Below, piece by piece: positions 45,129 to 54,088 of a stretch of DNA of 64,000 bases. The notes beneath the pieces were generated by a model. It saw only the letters and a program-made list of their open reading frames with translations. It did no database searches and was not told where the DNA came from. This stretch comes from JBFHIZ01 sp963666475 (GTDB taxonomy: Bacteria > Bacillota > Clostridia > Lachnospirales > Lachnospiraceae), in the NCBI GenBank assembly GCA_963666475.2, contig CAXXJM010000001.1, positions 868,001-932,000 of the forward strand, read 5' to 3'. A program made the translations under genes and the position numbers. The number at the start of each line of letters is the position of its first letter. The first letter of the stretch is position 1.

Positions 45129-46481
45129 TTACAAATAAACGGTTATCGTACGCGTCAAATCACCATTTACATAGCTTACTTGCGTCGTACTTGGATATAC
45201 AAAATCAAAAATATGTTCTTCTACAAATAAATATTTTTTTAATTCCTGATAAAGATCTGTCGTTGCACATTTTATGGTCATTTTCTTTACCCCATTTGCA
45301 TATGCCCTGTCGAACATTGACTTAATGGTGGTCGCATCCAGACTCGTCAGATAATATCCCTCTCGAACATAATAATTCGCATCTAATGAGGTGCAGTTTG
45401 GAAGCGGCACAGGAGAATCAAAAGTATGTGTAATGGCAATCTCGTCCGTCGTAATATTTAAGTAATCATAGTTCAATTCTTCTGTGGTCTGCGTACTGCC
45501 ACTAATCACCACCTGACCCTCTCCCCATGTCGTATCTACATAATAATATTGCCCATCGATTCGCACCAAATTAAATGCATGTGGACCCCCATCTGCAGTT
45601 CCCGTCACCACCATACATGAGATTCCGAGTTCATATAGGAGATATTGGAATGCCTCTGCATAACCTTGGCATACTGATTCACGATAAACAAAAACTGAAT
45701 TGGCATTTTGATTGTCCACTGCATACAAATTGTATGTCGTATTTAAAATAATGCATTCATACGCCGCTTTTACTTTTTCATAAGTATCCATGCTTGGCGT
45801 GATACTATCTACAAATTGTGCTACATATGCATCAATGACTGCCTGCGTCTGTGCGATTTCATCCAAAGTCATTGAATACTTACCAGAAAATGTAATAGAA
45901 TCTACTACATCACCATATCGATAGATGGAATACACATATCCATCCACATAAAATAGCTCAGGGTGATCTTGTATCACACAAGTGAATGCAACATCAATTT
46001 CCTTTTCATCCAATGTTGGAAGCTTGATGTCTTCTGATCTCGTTGATAAAATATCGTAAATTTTCTCATATAAAGGGCGTAGTGAGATGTCCATATTGGT
46101 ATAGGCATAATAAAGAAGTGTATCCGTTTCTGACACCAGAGGGTCAACAACACTCGTCTCTTCTTGTACTAGAGGCTCCTCTATATCTTCTAGTGCAACA
46201 CTACCATCCATTTCTTCTGGCAAAGCATCCAACTGATATTCAACGGCTTCCACTTCATAATAGGAATCCCCCGGTTGTGGTTCATCGCTGATTTGGCTCG
46301 CCAAATCCCCAAGAAGTGTGTTCTCTGTCATAAAATCATTCGTGTTCGTAGATGTATTGCTGGCAAAATATTCTTCTGGATGAAAGATCAATTGGTATGT
46401 TTCCGTACTTTCAAACTTCATCCACAAAAGTAGCAGGATTAATATGGTAATCCCACTGACCAATAATCCTCTTTTTTTCAA
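45129..46481 (-). CDS. Membrane-anchored transglutaminase-like (cysteine protease fold) protein
   Basis: 450 residues. A signal/anchor helix (about 4-21) is followed by an acidic linker (about 60-115) and a helical region. The C-terminal transglutaminase-core domain has the catalytic Cys in ESVCQGYAEAFQYLL, His in GPHAFNLV and Asp in YYYVDTTWGEG. Such domains in Firmicutes are exported and may act on cell-wall peptides or proteins; the substrate is unknown. Initiation appears to be TTG immediately after the prfC stop; the next ATG would remove the anchor helix. Co-transcribed with prfC. Confidence 0.85.
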   Translation of the reverse strand: MKKRGLLVSGITILILLLLWMKFESTETYQLIFHPEEYFASNTSTNTNDFMTENTLLGDLASQISDEPQPGDSYYEVEAVEYQLDALPEEMDGSVALEDIEEPLVQEETSVVDPLVSETDTLLYYAYTNMDISLRPLYEKIYDILSTRSEDIKLPTLDEKEIDVAFTCVIQDHPELFYVDGYVYSIYRYGDVVDSITFSGKYSMTLDEIAQTQAVIDAYVAQFVDSITPSMDTYEKVKAAYECIILNTTYNLYAVDNQNANSVFVYRESVCQGYAEAFQYLLYELGISCMVVTGTADGGPHAFNLVRIDGQYYYVDTTWGEGQVVISGSTQTTEELNYDYLNITTDEIAITHTFDSPVPLPNCTSLDANYYVREGYYLTSLDATTIKSMFDRAYANGVKKMTIKCATTDLYQELKKYLFVEEHIFDFVYPSTTQVSYVNGDLTRTITVYL

Positions 46482-48071
46482 TTAATCACGTCCAAACTCT
46501 GATAATTGGAGACCTTTGTTTCGGTCCATGGTCATACCGATGCTCCATTCGTTTACGAAAATCAATAGTGGTCGATCTTTTAAATCTTTGATTTTTTTCA
46601 TATCTGAAGTACCAACAATTTTTTTGATGTCCACATCTTTGTTTTCAATCCAACGAATGTACTGATACGGCAGTTGCTCTAGCTTAATTTCTACGTGGTA
46701 TTCATTTTCAAGACGATATTTCAGTACCTCAAACTGAAGTACTCCAACGACGCCTACAATAATCTCTTCCATTCCCGTATTGAACTCTTGGAATATCTGA
46801 ATTGCACCTTCTTGGGCGATCTGCATGATCCCTTTGATGAACTGTTTTCTCTTCATGGTATCCATTTGTCGAACTCTTGCAAAATGTTCTGGTGCAAAAG
46901 TCGGAATTCCTTCAAAACAAAACTGTTCATTTGGCATACATACCGTATCTCCTATCGAGAAAATTCCCGGATCAAAAATACCAATAACATCCCCTGCATA
47001 TGCTTCTTCCACCATTTTTCTGGAAGATGCCATAATCTGCTGTGGCTGAGTCAAACGAATTTTTTTATCTGCCTGCACATGTTTTACTTCCATTCCTGCT
47101 TCAAAACGTCCACTACAAATTCTCATAAAAGCAATTCGATCTCGATGTGCTTTATTCATGTTTGCCTGAATTTTAAAGACAAATGCCGAGAATTCGTTAT
47201 TTGTTGGTGAAATCATTCCTGTATCTGATTTTCTTGGAAGTGGTGTCATCGTCATTTCAAGGAAATATTTCAAAAAGATTTCTACGCCAAAGTTTGTGAG
47301 TGCTGAACCAAAAAATACAGGTGTTAATTCCCCACTTTGTACACGCTCTAGAGAAAAATCTACACTTGCGCCATCTAACAATTCGATTTCATCGCGCATT
47401 TGGTCCAATTTCACCTGTCCTACAGCGGAAGTGAGTTCTGCTTCATTAGTTACATCAATATATTTGGACTGACCTGACTTCGTACCTTTTTCAGTATCTG
47501 TATAGGTCACAACATGTTGCTTTGTCCGGTCATAAATACCTTTAAATTCTTTACCTGAACCGATTGGCCAATTGATTGGATACGTGTCGATTCCCAACTC
47601 TTTCTCTATTTGATCGAGAAGTTCAAAAGTATCTAGCGCATCTCGATCCATTTTGTTGATAAAAGTAAAAATCGGAATTTTTCGCATCACACATACTTTA
47701 AACAACTTTCTTGTCTGATCCTCCACACCTTTACTTCCATCAATAACCATTACTGCAGAATCCGCAGCCATTAATGTTCGATAAGTGTCTTCCGAGAAAT
47801 CCTGATGTCCCGGAGTATCCAGGATATTTATGCAAAAATCATCATAGGAAAATTGTAAAACAGATGAAGTTACCGAGATACCTCTTTCCTTTTCAATTTC
47901 CATCCAGTCACTCACTGCATGTTTTGCAGTCGCTTTTCCCTTTACACTCCCTGCGGTATTAATCGCTCCTCCGTAGAGAAGAAATTTTTCTGTAAGCGTA
48001 GTTTTTCCGGCATCCGGATGAGAAATAATCGCGAATGTTCTTCGCTTATTAATTTCCTTCTCAAAACTCAT
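46482..48071 (-). CDS. prfC: Peptide chain release factor 3
   Basis: A translational GTPase that recycles RF1/RF2. 529 residues with G1 SHPDAGKTT, effector region ERGISVTSSV, DTPGHQDFSEDTYR (G3), FINKMDR (G4), and a C-terminal domain. The SVKGKATAKHAVSDWM segment is an RF3 hallmark that separates it from EF-G. It precedes the transglutaminase-like gene. Confidence 0.97.
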   Translation of the reverse strand: MSFEKEINKRRTFAIISHPDAGKTTLTEKFLLYGGAINTAGSVKGKATAKHAVSDWMEIEKERGISVTSSVLQFSYDDFCINILDTPGHQDFSEDTYRTLMAADSAVMVIDGSKGVEDQTRKLFKVCVMRKIPIFTFINKMDRDALDTFELLDQIEKELGIDTYPINWPIGSGKEFKGIYDRTKQHVVTYTDTEKGTKSGQSKYIDVTNEAELTSAVGQVKLDQMRDEIELLDGASVDFSLERVQSGELTPVFFGSALTNFGVEIFLKYFLEMTMTPLPRKSDTGMISPTNNEFSAFVFKIQANMNKAHRDRIAFMRICSGRFEAGMEVKHVQADKKIRLTQPQQIMASSRKMVEEAYAGDVIGIFDPGIFSIGDTVCMPNEQFCFEGIPTFAPEHFARVRQMDTMKRKQFIKGIMQIAQEGAIQIFQEFNTGMEEIIVGVVGVLQFEVLKYRLENEYHVEIKLEQLPYQYIRWIENKDVDIKKIVGTSDMKKIKDLKDRPLLIFVNEWSIGMTMDRNKGLQLSEFGRD

Positions 48072-48099
48072 AATTCTATATTCACTCTTTCATGTCTTA

Positions 48100-49251
48100 C
48101 TAAAAAAGAGGTTCTCCTTTCGTTTGTTGTTCCACACCAAAATAATGAATCACTGTAGCGGCAATATCAGAAAAAGTAGATTTTGTGCCCAAATTACCTG
48201 GCTGTACGCTCTTTCCATACGCCAGAAGTGGCGTGTATTCTCTGGAATGATCCGTGCTTTGTATGTATCCTGGATCACATCCATGATCTGCTGTTATCAT
48301 CAAAACATCATCATCATTCATTAATCCCATAATCTCTGGCAGTTTTTGATCAAAAGCAGTAAGCGCTTTTGCATAACCATCAATGTCATTTCGATGTCCG
48401 TATAGCATATCATAATCAACTAAATTGACAAATAGCAGGCCTTCAAAATCCTGTTTCATATACCCTAACGTTTTTTCTATTCCATCAGCATTTGATGTAG
48501 TATAGACATGTTCCGTGATTCCCTTACCAGCAAAAATATCATAAATTTTGCCGACTGCAATGACATCTTTTCCTGCTTCTTTTAGTTGATCCAACATGGT
48601 AATTGCTGGTGGGAGCAAGGAATAATCATGTCTGTTCGATGTTCTAGTATAGTTTCCCGAAGTACCAGTAAATGGACGTGCAATTACTCTTCCGACACCA
48701 TGCTCTCCCGTCAGAAATTCACGTGCCATATGGCAGTATTCATATAAAGTTTCAAGCGGCACAACATCTTCATGTGCTGCAATTTGTAATACACTGTCTG
48801 CTGATGTATACACAATCAAATCGCCCGTTCGAACATGCTCATCTCCATATTCTGCAATGACTGCTGTTCCCGAATACGGCTTGTTACACAGAATGCCTCT
48901 TCCAGTCATTTCTTTAAGCTTATCCAGAACTTCTTTCGGGAATCCGTCAGGATACGTTGGAAGAGGCTTCATGGAATGTATTCCAGCAATTTCCCAATGA
49001 CCAATCGTCGTGTCTTTTCCCTTGGAAGTTTCGGCCAGTCTTGCATATGCGCCAACTGGCTGCCCCTCTGACGCTTTGACATTTACACCATCTATTTGAA
49101 AAAGAGCAAGTTTTTCCATGTTTGGAACATCTAAATACTTACTTGTAGATACGGAGCGAATGGTGCTCGTTCCTAAATCTCCATATTCTGCAGCATCTGG
49201 CATTTCTCCGATTCCAAAACTATCTAATACAATTAATATGACTCGTTTCAT
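48100..49251 (-). CDS. deoB: Phosphopentomutase
   Basis: Interconverts ribose 1- and 5-phosphates in nucleoside salvage. 383 residues, alkaline-phosphatase superfamily: LIVLDSFGIGEMPDA, KGKDTTIGHWE with the phosphothreonine, and C-terminal MITADHGCDPG and STDHSREYTPLL. GGTGAG precedes the ATG. It lies between pnp and prfC; after the pnp terminator it may have its own promoter. Confidence 0.97.
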   Translation of the reverse strand: MKRVILIVLDSFGIGEMPDAAEYGDLGTSTIRSVSTSKYLDVPNMEKLALFQIDGVNVKASEGQPVGAYARLAETSKGKDTTIGHWEIAGIHSMKPLPTYPDGFPKEVLDKLKEMTGRGILCNKPYSGTAVIAEYGDEHVRTGDLIVYTSADSVLQIAAHEDVVPLETLYEYCHMAREFLTGEHGVGRVIARPFTGTSGNYTRTSNRHDYSLLPPAITMLDQLKEAGKDVIAVGKIYDIFAGKGITEHVYTTSNADGIEKTLGYMKQDFEGLLFVNLVDYDMLYGHRNDIDGYAKALTAFDQKLPEIMGLMNDDDVLMITADHGCDPGYIQSTDHSREYTPLLAYGKSVQPGNLGTKSTFSDIAATVIHYFGVEQQTKGEPLF

Positions 49252-49330
49252 ATTCTCACCTTTTACCTTTCTAATATTTCATATACAAAAAAATGGTATC
49301 GATTATGTACCTAAATTATATCATAGGAAA

Positions 49331-49368
49331 GAGAAAAAAAGAACTCGGAACAATCTTTCCGAGTTCTT
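49331..49368 (-). terminator. Intrinsic terminator of pnp
   Basis: A perfect 12-bp stem, AAGAACTCGGAA (49339-49350) with TTCCGAGTTCTT (49357-49368), followed on the minus strand by TTTTT. Ten bases after the pnp stop. Confidence 0.95.
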
Positions 49369-49378
49369 AATATCGCTA

Positions 49379-51469
49379 TTAATTGTTGTGTTTAACATCC
49401 TTCATGGAGAAGCTGATTCTTCCTCTGTTGTCTTTTCCTAGGCAAACAACAGTTACTTCCTGTCCAACGGTAAGAACGTCTTCCACTTTATCGACTCTTT
49501 CTTTTGAAATTTTCGAAATATGAACCATTCCTTCTTTTCCAGGAGCAAATTCAATAAACGCACCAAATTCTTTAATGCTTACAACTTTTCCTTTGAAGAT
49601 CTGACCTTCTTTGAATTCTGTTGTAATAATCTCAATCATTTCCTGCGCAAGTTTCATCTTATCTGCTTCGGTTCCACAGATACTTACTGCGCCATCATCC
49701 GTAATATCGATTTTAACACCTGTTGCATCAATAATTGCATTGATTGTTTTTCCTCTTTGGCCAACAACATCACCAATTTTTTCAGGATCGATCATAATTT
49801 GATTGATTTTTGGAGCAAATTCTCCTACCGTCTCTCTTCCTACTGCAATACATGGATTCATTACTTCATTTAAAATAAACATTCTTGCTTCTTTCGTACG
49901 AGCAATTGCTTCTTCAACGATTGGACGAGTAAGTCCGTGAATTTTGATATCCATTTGAATTGCAGTAATACCATCTTCCGTTCCAGCTACTTTAAAGTCC
50001 ATATCTCCAAAGAAATCTTCTAATCCCTGAATGTCCGTTAATACAATATAATCTTCTACAGAATCGCCTGTTACAAGTCCTGTTGAAATTCCTGCAACCG
50101 GTTTTCTAAGTGGAACTCCTGCAGCCATCAATGCCATGGATGACGAGCAAACACTTGCCTGTGATGTCGAACCATTTGATTCAAACGTTTCTGATACAGA
50201 ACGGATTGCATATGGGAATACTTCTTCCGAAGGAAGTACTGGAATCAATGCTCTTTCTGCCAATGCTCCATGTCCAATTTCACGTCTTCCTGGTCCTCTA
50301 GAAGGTTTTGTTTCTCCTACTGAATACGATGGGAAGTTATAGTGATGCATATATCTTTTTGAAGTAATCATTTCATTGATTCCATCAATCTTTTGCGCTT
50401 CCGATAGAGGCGCAAGTGTAACGATATTGCAGATTTGTGTTTGTCCACGAGTGAACATTGCTGAACCATGTACACGAGGAATCAAATCTACTTCCGCTGC
50501 AAGATGACGAATTTCTTCTATTTTACGTCCGTCCGGTCTCTTGCGATCTTTTAGAATCATTTTACGAACAGTCTTTTTCTGGTACTGATAAAGTGCTTCA
50601 TCAAGAACGGCCATCCACTCTGCATTTTCAGCAAAAGCTTCTTCCATTTTTGTACGAACTGCACGCATGTTTTCTTCACGAATCTGTTTTTCATCGGTGA
50701 ATACAGCAACTTCCATTTCATCTGGGGTAACAACTTCTTTCATTGCCGCAAATAATTCTTCTGGAACTGCACAACTGGTGTAAGCATGTTTTTCTTTTCC
50801 AACTTCTGCTACAATTGTATCGATGAATTTAATCACTTCTTGATTTACATCATGAGCCATATAAATTGCTTCTAACATTTTATCTTCTGGCAACTCTTTT
50901 GCACCAGCTTCAATCATAATTACTTTTTCTTTTGTAGATGATACAGTCAACTGTAAATCACCTTTTTCCAATTGTTCAACACTTGGGTTTACAATGAATT
51001 CTCCGTTCATCATACCGATCTGCGTCGTAGCACATGGGCCATCAAATGGAATATCTGAAATACAAGTACTAATTGCTGATCCAAGCATTGCTGTAAGTTC
51101 TGGTGAACAAGCAGGATCCACGCTTAATACTAAGTTGTTTAAAGAAACATCATTACGATAATCTTTTGGGAATAAAGGACGCATTGGACGGTCAATAACA
51201 CGTGCTGTTAAGATCGCATTTTCCGAAGCTCTTCCCTCTCTTTTATTAAATCCTCCTGGGATTTTTCCCACTGCATACATTTTTTCTTCAAATTCCACGC
51301 TAAGTGGGAAGAAATCAATTCCATCTCTTGGCTTGTCTGATGCGGTTGCAGTACTAAGTACTGTTGTATCCCCATAATGCATAAATGCTGCGCCATTTGC
51401 CTGTGCTGCCACTCTACCGATTTCTACGGAAAGAGTACGTCCAGCTAACTCCATACTAAATGTTTTCAA
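49379..51469 (-). CDS. pnp: Polyribonucleotide nucleotidyltransferase (PNPase)
   Basis: 3'-5' phosphorolytic exoribonuclease. 696 residues: two RNase PH domains (FMHYGDTTVLSTATAS, KREGRASENAILTARVIDRP; ARVHGS-like IPRVHGSAMFTRGQTQ, GRREIGHGALAERA), KH (VVGQRGKTINAI) and S1 (GAFIEFAPGKEGMVHISKI). A TTG at 51469 is preferred: GGAGG lies eight bases upstream and the product then begins (M)KTFSMELAGRTL, matching relatives. An ATG at 51484 has no good ribosome site. The leader contains a long hairpin. It follows rpsO, the classical order. Confidence 0.97.
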   Translation of the reverse strand: MKTFSMELAGRTLSVEIGRVAAQANGAAFMHYGDTTVLSTATASDKPRDGIDFFPLSVEFEEKMYAVGKIPGGFNKREGRASENAILTARVIDRPMRPLFPKDYRNDVSLNNLVLSVDPACSPELTAMLGSAISTCISDIPFDGPCATTQIGMMNGEFIVNPSVEQLEKGDLQLTVSSTKEKVIMIEAGAKELPEDKMLEAIYMAHDVNQEVIKFIDTIVAEVGKEKHAYTSCAVPEELFAAMKEVVTPDEMEVAVFTDEKQIREENMRAVRTKMEEAFAENAEWMAVLDEALYQYQKKTVRKMILKDRKRPDGRKIEEIRHLAAEVDLIPRVHGSAMFTRGQTQICNIVTLAPLSEAQKIDGINEMITSKRYMHHYNFPSYSVGETKPSRGPGRREIGHGALAERALIPVLPSEEVFPYAIRSVSETFESNGSTSQASVCSSSMALMAAGVPLRKPVAGISTGLVTGDSVEDYIVLTDIQGLEDFFGDMDFKVAGTEDGITAIQMDIKIHGLTRPIVEEAIARTKEARMFILNEVMNPCIAVGRETVGEFAPKINQIMIDPEKIGDVVGQRGKTINAIIDATGVKIDITDDGAVSICGTEADKMKLAQEMIEIITTEFKEGQIFKGKVVSIKEFGAFIEFAPGKEGMVHISKISKERVDKVEDVLTVGQEVTVVCLGKDNRGRISFSMKDVKHNN

Positions 51470-51498
51470 TATAGTATCCTCCATTTTTCTTGTTTGTA

Positions 51499-51585
51499 CA
51501 GACAAAAGACCCGAAACTACTGAAAAAAGTATTTGCATCATCTGAAAACGCTCTTTTCAGTGGTCTCGATATATTCTTTTGTCTG
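51499..51585 (-). promoter_or_regulatory. Long stem-loop in the pnp leader (candidate autoregulatory RNase site)
   Basis: CAGACAAAAGA (51585-51575 on minus) pairs perfectly with TCTTTTGTCTG (51509-51499), and ACTGAAAA (51561-51554) pairs with TTTTCAGT (51526-51519) inside, with CGA/TCG between them. The hairpin ends 16 bases before the pnp ribosome site. In E. coli a comparable pnp leader hairpin is cut by RNase III and mediates autoregulation. Confidence 0.85.
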
Positions 51586-51605
51586 CCATTAATTTTTCTA
51601 TACAT

Positions 51606-51636
51606 AAAAAATTGGGCGAATCTGCATCCGCCCAAT
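51606..51636 (-). terminator. Intrinsic terminator of rpsO
   Basis: ATTGGGCG pairs with CGCCCAAT (51636-51611), followed on the minus strand by TTTTT. It starts 17 bases after the rpsO stop; readthrough would feed pnp. Confidence 0.92.
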
Positions 51637-51652
51637 ATTTTTGTATCCAAAC

Positions 51653-51919
51653 TTATTTTCTAAGTCCTAATTTTGCAATTAAAGCACGGTATCTTTCAAT
51701 ATCAGTTTTCTTTAAATAATTAAGTAAACCTCTTCTCTTACCTACCATCTTTAAAAGACCTCTTCTTGAATGATGATCTTTTTGATTTTCTTTTAAGTGT
51801 GCTGTTAACTCTTCAATTCTTGCTGTTAATACTGCTACCTGAACCTCAGGTGATCCTGTGTCGCCAGGTGTTTGAGCGAATTCTGTAATAATCGCTGATT
51901 TTTTTTCTTTTGTAATCAT
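51653..51919 (-). CDS. rpsO: 30S ribosomal protein S15
   Basis: 88 residues with the S15 core: [33 protein letters not shown] and [13 protein letters not shown], ending LGLRK. It binds 16S rRNA h20-h22. GGAG precedes the ATG. The ~90-base leader could carry S15 autoregulatory structure, but I cannot identify it by eye. Confidence 0.98.
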   Translation of the reverse strand: MITKEKKSAIITEFAQTPGDTGSPEVQVAVLTARIEELTAHLKENQKDHHSRRGLLKMVGKRRGLLNYLKKTDIERYRALIAKLGLRK

Positions 51920-52006
51920 GTGAATCTCCTTTTCTATTTGCGCTGCTCACTAAGTCAAAGGTCGGAGTGTCCAAAAACTGAGTAAGAGCTATTCATACAT
52001 TAAAAT

Positions 52007-52035
52007 ATTTTATCACAATATGTGACTTCTGTAAA
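52007..52035 (-). promoter_or_regulatory. Promoter of rpsO
   Basis: -35 TTTACA (52035-52030) and -10 TAAAAT (52012-52007), spacer 17, giving a leader of about 80 bases. Confidence 0.75.
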
Positions 52036-52040
52036 CATAT

Positions 52041-53045
52041 TTATTCTAATATTCTACGGTAGGAACAAGGTGTGCGATATCCGATATCCGATATCCGAAT
52101 ACCTGTCGACGGAGAACTTGCGTGAATTACTTTTCCACCGCCAATATACATAGTCACATGGCCAATTACACCATCTTCTTTGTAGAATAAAAGGTCTCCT
52201 GGTTGCAGTTCATCACGAGTAATCGCCTCGCCATAAGTAGCCTGCATTCTAGAGGAATGCGGCAAAGAAACATTGAAATGAGCAAAAATTTTCATAATAA
52301 ATCCTGAACAATCTGCTCCGTTTGTAAGACTGGTACCGCCATATACATAAGGGTTTCCTAGAAATTGTTTTGCATATTCGCAAATATCAACACGTACATC
52401 AGATACGCCTTCTCCATATAAAAGTTCCGAAAGAGTGATTGCTGTCTTTAAAGTATCTTCCACTTCTACATAATCGGCCGAAACATAATATTCGTCTCCA
52501 TCTAGTAAGACTTTGACCCATCCATCAATATTTGCGTCGACCATTTCAAGATCATCTCCCATGCCGACCATTGTCACAACTTCGCTTTCTGTATTTGGTT
52601 CTTTACGTACCTTCAATGCATCCGCTGATACTTTCACCATTGTGCTAACATATGAATCTGCTGCTAAAATCGCATCCATACCTTGTAATAAGAATTCTTC
52701 CGACACATAGCCCTCTACTTCTCCTGAAATAATCTGAGCCCAACCATCTTCAATCGTCAAAATTTCACAAGCTGCCTCATCCGGAAGTTTTCCAACGACT
52801 TTATAGTCCGTTCCTGGTCCCGAACGAATATTTAAATACTTATCCACCTGAGCAATTCCGAGTCTTTCATACTCAAAAACGCATGGATGAATGGATTCCA
52901 TTTCCTCCATACCACCTATATTATTAAGAACCGCAGCAACACCGATTTGAAACCGATCCGGCATCTCTGCATTTGCTTTCATTCCAAATATCATACTTCC
53001 ACAGAACACACCCACGGCAAGTAATAGAACTTGTTTCTTCTGCAT
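52041..53045 (-). CDS. Secreted NlpC/P60 peptidoglycan hydrolase with SH3b domains
   Basis: 334 residues: a signal peptide (1-26, MKANA cleavage region), two SH3b wall-binding domains (LNIRSGPGTDYKVVGKL and ALKVRKEPNTESEVVTMV), then an NlpC/P60 endopeptidase domain with catalytic Cys in NGADCSGF and His in GHVTMYIGGGKVIHA. It likely cuts gamma-D-Glu-diaminopimelate-type bonds in stem peptides. GGAGG precedes the ATG. It has a perfect-consensus promoter and a TGTAAC-N5-TGTAAC box, suggesting WalR control. Its 3' end contains three GATATCC heptamers. Confidence 0.95.
   Translation of the reverse strand: MQKKQVLLLAVGVFCGSMIFGMKANAEMPDRFQIGVAAVLNNIGGMEEMESIHPCVFEYERLGIAQVDKYLNIRSGPGTDYKVVGKLPDEAACEILTIEDGWAQIISGEVEGYVSEEFLLQGMDAILAADSYVSTMVKVSADALKVRKEPNTESEVVTMVGMGDDLEMVDANIDGWVKVLLDGDEYYVSADYVEVEDTLKTAITLSELLYGEGVSDVRVDICEYAKQFLGNPYVYGGTSLTNGADCSGFIMKIFAHFNVSLPHSSRMQATYGEAITRDELQPGDLLFYKEDGVIGHVTMYIGGGKVIHASSPSTGIRISDIGYRTPCSYRRILE
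52076..52096. repeat. Three tandem GATATCC heptamers in the NlpC/P60 gene
   Basis: Exact copies at 52076, 52083 and 52090, near the C-terminus of the hydrolase. Loss or gain of one unit would change the frame of the last ~10 residues. Confidence 0.9.
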
Positions 53046-53066
53046 TGAAATCCTCCAACCATAATT

Positions 53067-53083
53067 GTTACAAATTTGTTACA
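53067..53083 (-). promoter_or_regulatory. WalR-like box before the NlpC/P60 gene
   Basis: TGTAAC-N5-TGTAAC on the minus strand (53083-53067) fits the WalR consensus TGTWAH-N5-TGTWAH exactly. It lies just downstream of the -10, overlapping the expected start site, a position associated with repression. Confidence 0.7.
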
Positions 53084-53086
53084 TTC

Positions 53087-53115
53087 ATTATAATACATGG
53101 TTCCTAGGTTGTCAA
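53087..53115 (-). promoter_or_regulatory. Perfect-consensus SigA promoter of the NlpC/P60 gene
   Basis: -35 TTGACA (53115-53110), -10 TATAAT (53092-53087), spacer 17: no mismatch to consensus. Confidence 0.92.
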
Positions 53116-53136
53116 TTTTCCAATCTATCTATTGAG

Positions 53137-54063
53137 TCAGTCTTCCAAAATCTGAAAATATTTCATTGCCTGTAAACGATCATCTTCAATTTGTAATTTT
53201 AATTCGATTACATCATTAAATTTCAATTCACTTCTATGGAAGTGTACCGGATATACCTCAATTTCCTCACCATACACCTGATCGTTAAAATGAAAAACAT
53301 GTGTTTCTATAAATATCTTATTTTCATCTGTTACCGTTGGATTTTTGCCAATATTAGTAATTCCATAGTATCTTGTCCCGCGTACTTGCACTTCAGAGAA
53401 ATACACACCTTCTTTTGGTAGTAACTTTCCTTCTTCAGGAACAATATTTAAAGTCGGAAATCCAATGGTTCGACCAATCTGCTTACCAGTCTGTACAATT
53501 CCACGAATGCCATAGAGATCTCCTAAGAGTTGGTTGGCCAAAGGCATATTCCCTTCTCTTATCTCATCACGAATTCTAGTCGAGCTTATTTCCATTCCAT
53601 GATAACAAACTTTTTGAACAAGTATTGTTTCAAATCCACATTCCGGACCTTTCAAAGCAAGAAGTTCTCCATTTCCAATTCCGCCTTTTCCGAAGGAAAC
53701 ATCTTCTCCTGCTATAATTTTTTTTGCATCAAGTTTCTTCACCAAAATATCTTCGATAAACTCATCTGCACTAATATTTACCGTCGTTTGATTTAAGGGG
53801 TACTCTATGAGTACATCAATTCCCATTTGCTCGAAATATTCTTCCTTTTCCTGTAAAGAAAATATTTCATTTTCAACTTTCCCAGAAAAAAAACTAGAAA
53901 AGGAAGGTGAAAATGTAAAAATTACGGTTTCCATCCCCTCTTTCTTTGCTTTTCTTATTTCTTCTAACAATGCCATATGCCCAGTATGTACTCCGTCAAA
54001 TTTTCCAATAGAGACCACTGTATTTTTTCTATAAAATTCTGTAGTATTTTTTATGATAATCAT
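53137..54063 (-). CDS. ribF: Bifunctional riboflavin kinase/FMN adenylyltransferase
   Basis: Makes FMN and FAD. 308 residues. The N-terminal nucleotidyltransferase has IGKFDGVHTGHMALL and later SSTRIRDEI; the C-terminal flavokinase has GKQIGRTIGFPTLNI and GVYFSEVQVRG. GGAG precedes the ATG. Last gene of the nusA-infB cluster, after truB, the usual truB-ribF order. Confidence 0.96.
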   Translation of the reverse strand: MIIIKNTTEFYRKNTVVSIGKFDGVHTGHMALLEEIRKAKKEGMETVIFTFSPSFSSFFSGKVENEIFSLQEKEEYFEQMGIDVLIEYPLNQTTVNISADEFIEDILVKKLDAKKIIAGEDVSFGKGGIGNGELLALKGPECGFETILVQKVCYHGMEISSTRIRDEIREGNMPLANQLLGDLYGIRGIVQTGKQIGRTIGFPTLNIVPEEGKLLPKEGVYFSEVQVRGTRYYGITNIGKNPTVTDENKIFIETHVFHFNDQVYGEEIEVYPVHFHRSELKFNDVIELKLQIEDDRLQAMKYFQILED

Positions 54064-54088
54064 AAATCGACTCCAACCTGTTTATCTA

